From a bacterium (GTDB lineage Bacteria; Patescibacteriota; Minisyncoccia; Phycocordibacterales; UBA6065): DNA of 8,097 bases. Positions 4,744 through 8,097 of the stretch are shown piece after piece; the first letter of the stretch is position 1, and each line of letters begins with the position of its first letter. Location of the stretch: positions 1 through 8,097 of the forward strand of contig JAUSGU010000018.1 of NCBI GenBank assembly GCA_030648825.1, written 5' to 3'. The translations under genes were made by a program, and so were the position numbers. The notes beneath the pieces were generated by a model that saw only the letters and a list, made by a program, of their open reading frames with translations, had not been told where the DNA came from and did no database searches.

Positions 4744-6741
4744 TTAGTGCCCTATAGGAGCAACCACGCCGAAGCGAAAGTAGGGGCTATACAGATGCTC
4801 TGGGTTATCAGTAGCAAAGAGTTTTCTTCCCATAAACTGACGTTGAGCAACCAGTTTAAGAGTGATATCCGTGTATATAGGATTTTCCTCAAAGGGAATC
4901 ATCTTTAATACACTGACCAGTCCTCGACTACTGAGATTCTCGATGAAGCGGGAGATGTCAGGCTCCTTTCTAGGAATTTCATATGTCTCGGGACGAAGCT
5001 GTGAGATCTCGGATCCAGCAACAACAACTTTTTCCAAATCTTCCAGGAACAATCGGAGAAGGCGGGATGAATGTGCTGGAAAAAGCTGTTTCCAATGCTC
5101 CGGAACATTTTCCGGATACATTGTTCCGACCCATGGTTGTGAAAGGGAATGGCACCAGACCATCGCATCGTACTTTGTTGCTTCATTCTTGCTTGCAGAA
5201 AGTTCCAAGGTAGGCAATCTTGTAACTGCGGCTTGGAGTTCTGCGAAGGGAACGATTTCAGTGGGGTACTTGAAGTCTGGAATCCGTCCTAACATCTCAT
5301 GGATTGTGAATAACCAGTCCAGATACTGTTCGATATGTTCGGCTTGTCTATTATGAACACAGACAAGTGTATCAACGTCAGAGTATCGCATATCTTTTCC
5401 GATAGCGAAGCTGCCGAAAACATAGGCGAAGACAAGCTGATCTCCGAAGATGCGTTGCACAGCTTCCTGAAATTGCGTGGCCACGACCTGCTGTTCCCAA
5501 TTACTTTTTACTTGCGGGACAGTTGCAAATATACTTTGTCCTTGCGGTGATAGGAAATTGTTGATTTCCCGTGGAATGAGCAGAGGCTTTGGAATGTCTA
5601 CGCCCCGATATGATACCGAGGACGCTTCTGGACTATAGCCACCGTACTCTTCAGTACCACGCTCAATATCGTGGATGGTACGGTCTTTCAGAATAATACT
5701 CCCCCGCACTCCTGCCACGTAATCACTCTCACCGAATAGTGAAATATACATCTCCTTGTTCTGGTAACGGGCATTGGGCTCGTCGAAATAGAGTGCCAAT
5801 TCCCGGTCATGGTCGTATTCTGTCACCATGAACAGAGGCGAATACAGCTCAGTAAAGTTTTGTAACTGACGAAGTGATGCCCGTATTACACAGGGGTACA
5901 TGATGTTGTGGTTAATGTCGATTTGTCCACCATGAACGATGTTTGCTCCCTTACGGTGGATGCTCGAAATTAAATTTACGGCATCCAGTAGTGATGATGA
6001 TTCGAAAAGCGGACCAATCAGCACATCATCATCCTGATACGATGTGCCGCATCGTACTTGAGAGAGTTTTGCGAGCAGACTCTCAAGGTAGACATCGGCG
6101 ATGGAATTATGAACCAGAATAATATCCGGCCCAGCACAGTCTTGCCCATTGTTAAAAAGCTTGATCTTCAGAGTCTTTTCAACTGCCATTGTAATGTCTG
6201 CGCTTGGGGTGATCACAAGCGGGTTGTGTCCCACTCCGTTGAATAGTATGAGTGTATCTTTGTTGCATGCCTTGCGGATGCGCAAAAAATTTTCATACTT
6301 TCCCGTAAAGAGAATAACAGAAGCTTTCTTGCAATACTGAACGAGAAAGCTCTCGCGAGATCCACTGAAAACATGAATGTTCGGATAGCGTTCTCCAAGT
6401 GACAATGTATCGAACAGTTCAGTAAAGATATCCTGCATTCTCTTAGGAGCACGAATGGTCAGTGACACCGACTGGTATGCTGGCATGGCTGCGAAGAGAA
6501 CGAAAGAATACAGTGGTAGGTTGAGAGGTAGGAACGTAGCTGTCTCCTGAGAAAAAGGAATATCGGTGAAGTACCGTTCGATCTCTGATAGACTTCTCAG
6601 TGCCTCCAGCGATCGCTTGATTTCATCATCGACAACCTCTTTGCTCTGGTACTTGCGTAGAACGGTGTGAATGGCTGGGGCGTTGGATTCTAGGTGATCG
6701 GCGAAAGACTTCGCGTGATCAATGGCGTTGGTGAACCACAT
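4744..6741 (-). CDS. Aldehyde-dehydrogenase-like / nucleotidyltransferase fusion protein
   Basis: 665 residues. About 55-400 is an aldehyde dehydrogenase fold: LPLNLPL 71-77 (as in PWNFPL), FTGK 145-148, GVGHNP 169-174, NNGQDC 197-202 with probable catalytic C202, GPLF 243-246, GGxxD near 271, and an ExxxP motif (E298, P302). The general-base Glu of ELGGKxP is N168, and the GxGxNP pattern recalls CoA-acylating dehydrogenases. About 425-500 is a polymerase-beta-type nucleotidyltransferase: VFGSFAIG 441-448 and SDVD 454-457, giving metal ligands D455 and D457; a third acidic residue may be E495. Residues 510-665 are unrecognised and contain several Trp. A plausible idea is activation and reduction of a carboxylate or transfer of a nucleotide to a small molecule; no specific reaction is claimed. 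Monocistronic, with its own promoter, Shine-Dalgarno and terminator, unlike the near-leaderless neighbours. Confidence 0.8.
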   Translation of the reverse strand: MWFTNAIDHAKSFADHLESNAPAIHTVLRKYQSKEVVDDEIKRSLEALRSLSEIERYFTDIPFSQETATFLPLNLPLYSFVLFAAMPAYQSVSLTIRAPKRMQDIFTELFDTLSLGERYPNIHVFSGSRESFLVQYCKKASVILFTGKYENFLRIRKACNKDTLILFNGVGHNPLVITPSADITMAVEKTLKIKLFNNGQDCAGPDIILVHNSIADVYLESLLAKLSQVRCGTSYQDDDVLIGPLFESSSLLDAVNLISSIHRKGANIVHGGQIDINHNIMYPCVIRASLRQLQNFTELYSPLFMVTEYDHDRELALYFDEPNARYQNKEMYISLFGESDYVAGVRGSIILKDRTIHDIERGTEEYGGYSPEASSVSYRGVDIPKPLLIPREINNFLSPQGQSIFATVPQVKSNWEQQVVATQFQEAVQRIFGDQLVFAYVFGSFAIGKDMRYSDVDTLVCVHNRQAEHIEQYLDWLFTIHEMLGRIPDFKYPTEIVPFAELQAAVTRLPTLELSASKNEATKYDAMVWCHSLSQPWVGTMYPENVPEHWKQLFPAHSSRLLRLFLEDLEKVVVAGSEISQLRPETYEIPRKEPDISRFIENLSSRGLVSVLKMIPFEENPIYTDITLKLVAQRQFMGRKLFATDNPEHLYSPYFRFGVVAPIGH

Positions 6742-6747
6742 TTAATT

Positions 6748-6755
6748 TCTCCTTT
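6748..6755 (-). promoter_or_regulatory. Shine-Dalgarno of the ALDH-nucleotidyltransferase gene
   Basis: Minus strand AAAGGAGA, with GGAG ending 7 bases before the ATG at 6741. It confirms this start and contrasts with the MBL and P-loop genes, which lack any such site. Confidence 0.85.
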
Positions 6756-6783
6756 TTAGTTGTGAAAGAACTTTCTTCAACAC

Positions 6784-6804
6784 TCCTTGAGACAATCCCA
6801 AGGA
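6784..6804 (-). repeat. Inverted repeat in the 5' leader of the fusion gene
   Basis: TCCTTG (6784-6789) and CAAGGA (6799-6804) form a perfect 6-bp stem with a 9-base loop. If transcription begins near 6805, this hairpin would sit at the very 5' end of a leader of about 63 bases. It might stabilise the message; this is inference. Confidence 0.35.
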
Positions 6805-6811
6805 ATACGAC

Positions 6812-6840
6812 ACTTTAGCATTTATGGGGGATTTTGTAAA
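6812..6840 (-). promoter_or_regulatory. Probable promoter of the ALDH-nucleotidyltransferase gene
   Basis: Minus strand: TTTACA (6840-6835, 5/6 to consensus), 17-bp spacer, TAAAGT (6817-6812, 4/6). Spacing is ideal and the -10 is moderate. It gives a leader of roughly 63 bases ending in the Shine-Dalgarno. Confidence 0.55.
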
Positions 6841-6881
6841 GATTTGTTGCCTGGGCAATACACAAATTTATTATGAACCTC

Positions 6882-6908
6882 CCCGCCCTTACAGACGGGA
6901 AATTCCCG
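6882..6908. repeat. Overlapping palindromes between divergent promoters
   Basis: CGGGAA-A-TTCCCG (6896-6908) is a perfect 6-bp inverted repeat about one central base. It overlaps a second hairpin, CCCGCC 6882-6887 / GACGGG 6894-6899 (one mismatch, 6-base loop). Both lie between the minus-strand promoter at 6812-6840 and the plus-strand promoter at 6934-6962, so an operator shared by the two genes is possible. A relic of a hairpin-ended insertion sequence is an alternative; no transposase is present. The rest of 6742-6969 holds only the leader and promoter elements listed. Confidence 0.4.
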
Positions 6909-6933
6909 CGCTGTATAGCCCATGTATGTAAAT

Positions 6934-6962
6934 TTCCCAATCAGCCCGATTTTTATTATACT
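6934..6962 (+). promoter_or_regulatory. Probable promoter for the 22-codon ORF and nitroreductase gene
   Basis: TTCCCA (6934-6939, 4/6), 17-bp spacer, TATACT (6957-6962, 5/6) preceded by an AT-rich TTTTTAT stretch. Transcription would start close to ATG 6970, the same layout as the promoter at 3834-3862. Confidence 0.55.
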
Positions 6963-6969
6963 CTACCTA

Positions 6970-7038
6970 ATGCCCGACAACTACGCCCCGTGGGATATTA
7001 ACATCACCGCCTTTCCGGAAAAGGGGAGCGTTGAGTAA
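6970..7038 (+). CDS. 22-codon ORF at the promoter-proximal ATG (leader peptide or broken N-terminus)
   Basis: ATG 6970 lies 7 bases after a TATACT box and opens 22 codons, beginning MPDNYAPWDI and ending in KGSVE then TAA (7036-7038). The nitroreductase gene starts 5 bases later in another frame. The W-x-I-(x)5-F-P-x-x-G-S pattern resembles the N-terminal segment just before the APSxxNxQPW motif in some nitroreductase-like proteins (recalled pattern, not searched). It may be the original N-terminus, separated by a frameshift, or a small peptide whose translation feeds the next start. An AAGGGGAG at 7021-7028 inside it is a distant (15-base) candidate ribosome site for ATG 7044. Confidence 0.35.
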   Translation: MPDNYAPWDINITAFPEKGSVE

Positions 7039-7043
7039 AAATC

Positions 7044-8097
7044 ATGATCCCGCGAGAAACGATCCAAAAAATACTTGAGGCGGGAGTACAGGCGCCGTCC
7101 GGCGAGAACTGCCAGCCGTGGAGGTTTGTTGTTAAAGATAACCTAATTAAGATTTTCAATGTTCCGGAGAAAGACCTCTCACTTTACAATTTTCACCAAA
7201 GAGGATCGCTCGTCGCTAACGGGGCACTCATAGAAAATATAATTATTGCTTCTTCGCATTTTAGTTATCAAGCCTCAATCAAATTATTTCCCGAAGCATC
7301 AAGCCCGAATTTGGTGGCCCTAGTTTCACTAGAAAAATCAGAACCGAAAGAAGAACCACTCTATCCATATATAGAAAAGAGAACGACGAACAGAAATCCA
7401 TATCAAAAGACGGATCTTTCTTCAAGCGATATTCACTATCTTTCCGAAAGCGTTCATGAGGTTGGCTATGGAGAAGTTAGATTTATTCAGGAGCAAGACG
7501 CGAAACGAGAGTTGGCAAAATGTTTAATCGCAAGCGATAGAATATTATTCGAAAACAGAAAAATTCATGATTTTCTTTTTAGCCATATAATTTTTGACAG
7601 GAAAGAAGCGGAAGAAAGAGGATCTGGGTTTTATATAAAAGAATTAGCTTTGCCGCCCCCGGTAGAGAAAATCTTCAAGGTACTTAGAAACTGGAACAAG
7701 GTTCAGCTTTTTAATAAGATCGGGTTTTCAAAGTTTGCGGCCAAAGGCAATATAAAACTTTATGCGGCTTCCGGCGCTATTGGCGTTATACTTATACAGA
7801 ATGAAAAGCCGGAAGATTTTATACTGTCCGGCAGGCTAATGCAGAGAATTTGGCTTAAGGCTACTCAATTGGGGCTTTATATACAGCCGGTTACGGGAGT
7901 TATCTTCTTTATGCAGCGAATTACGGGAAACGAGGCTCAAGATTTTTCTCAAGAACATATAGATTTAATTACAAACTCTCATAAGAAAATGTTGGAAATA
8001 TTTAAAGTGAATCGAGGGACTCTGTCTATGGTATTTAGAATCGGTTATGCAAAAGAACCAAAAGCAAAGTCGTTTCGATTAAGGCAGAAATCAGTAT
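7044..8097 (+). CDS. Nitroreductase-family flavoprotein, 3' end beyond the window
   Basis: Translates without a stop from ATG 7044 to the window edge (351 codons visible). FMN-binding signature APSGENCQPWRF at 17-28. LVANGALIENIIIAS (56-70) matches the substrate/FMN loop and following helix of this family, and RTTNRNPY (113-120) matches the R-x-(T/S)-N-R-x-x-Y motif of the larger Acg/ThiF-associated nitroreductase-like group (about 330-350 residues). RLMQRIWLKATQLGLYIQPVTG (264-285) is a typical C-terminal helix-strand, and FRIGYA at 331-336 suggests the end is near. These enzymes use FMN and NAD(P)H or act as flavin-sequestering proteins; the substrate is unknown. The protein starts cleanly just before the signature, so ATG 7044 can be complete, but a 22-codon ORF directly upstream suggests a possible lost N-terminus. 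In-frame TGA at 7032-7034 limits upstream extension. Confidence 0.8.
   Translation, partial: MIPRETIQKILEAGVQAPSGENCQPWRFVVKDNLIKIFNVPEKDLSLYNFHQRGSLVANGALIENIIIASSHFSYQASIKLFPEASSPNLVALVSLEKSEPKEEPLYPYIEKRTTNRNPYQKTDLSSSDIHYLSESVHEVGYGEVRFIQEQDAKRELAKCLIASDRILFENRKIHDFLFSHIIFDRKEAEERGSGFYIKELALPPPVEKIFKVLRNWNKVQLFNKIGFSKFAAKGNIKLYAASGAIGVILIQNEKPEDFILSGRLMQRIWLKATQLGLYIQPVTGVIFFMQRITGNEAQDFSQEHIDLITNSHKKMLEIFKVNRGTLSMVFRIGYAKEPKAKSFRLRQKSV

Noticed and set aside
4862..5356. 164-codon plus-strand ORF inside the ALDH-nucleotidyltransferase gene
   Set aside because: Ser/Cys-rich low-plausibility composition, antisense to conserved motifs, no start signals.
6764..6775. GAAAG-AA-CTTTC inverted repeat in the fusion gene leader
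   Set aside because: The two-base loop cannot form a full hairpin and five base pairs is close to chance.
1..8097. tRNA, rRNA, CRISPR array or riboswitch
   Set aside because: No regularly spaced repeats, no cloverleaf with a conserved T-loop, and no recognisable riboswitch core was seen by eye on either strand.

Overview
The window looks like bacterial chromosomal DNA of moderate, uneven GC content, with compact genes on both strands. TGA, TAA and TAG all serve as stops, so the standard bacterial code fits. Several genes appear to start without a Shine-Dalgarno sequence. The archaeal-like short thymidylate-synthase relative, the archaeal-style small nucleotide kinase and the multi-domain fusions suggest an uncultured or candidate-phylum lineage (Patescibacteria-like). 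That is inference; no rRNA or marker gene is present. No tRNA, CRISPR array, transposase or phage structural gene was seen.

Layout. (1) 8-2979, plus strand: three closely spaced genes. They encode a ThyA-superfamily pyrimidine C5-methylase/hydroxymethylase whose pyrimidine-selecting Asn is replaced by Asp, a fusion with a HAM1/ITPase-like domain on each side of a SAM methyltransferase, and an adenylate-kinase-like P-loop kinase. A strong nested hairpin terminator follows at 2997-3042. (2) 3041-3756, minus strand: a P-loop kinase/ATPase gene, and directly downstream of it a short ORF that reads as one 57-residue protein only if a single-base frameshift is corrected. (3) 3872-4642, plus strand: a metallo-beta-lactamase-fold hydrolase with a clear promoter that puts the start codon almost at the transcription start. 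(4) 4744-6741, minus strand: a 665-residue fusion of an aldehyde-dehydrogenase-like domain and a nucleotidyltransferase domain, with its own promoter, Shine-Dalgarno and terminator. (5) 6742-8097: a divergent intergenic region with a palindrome, a plus-strand promoter, a 22-codon ORF, and a nitroreductase-family gene that runs off the window.

Functional reading. The first three genes form a plausible modified-pyrimidine nucleotide pathway. The ThyA relative would add a one-carbon group to a cytosine nucleotide, the kinase would phosphorylate an NMP, and the HAM1 domains would remove unwanted NTPs or process the product. The logic resembles the phage T4 hydroxymethylcytosine pathway (dCMP hydroxymethylase, dNMP kinase, dCTPase). 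Because a methyltransferase is fused in, it also resembles pyrimidine antimetabolite pathways such as bacimethrin and mildiomycin, which start from hydroxymethyl-CMP. This is a hypothesis from motifs and gene order. The remaining genes are separate transcription units with no demonstrated link to it.
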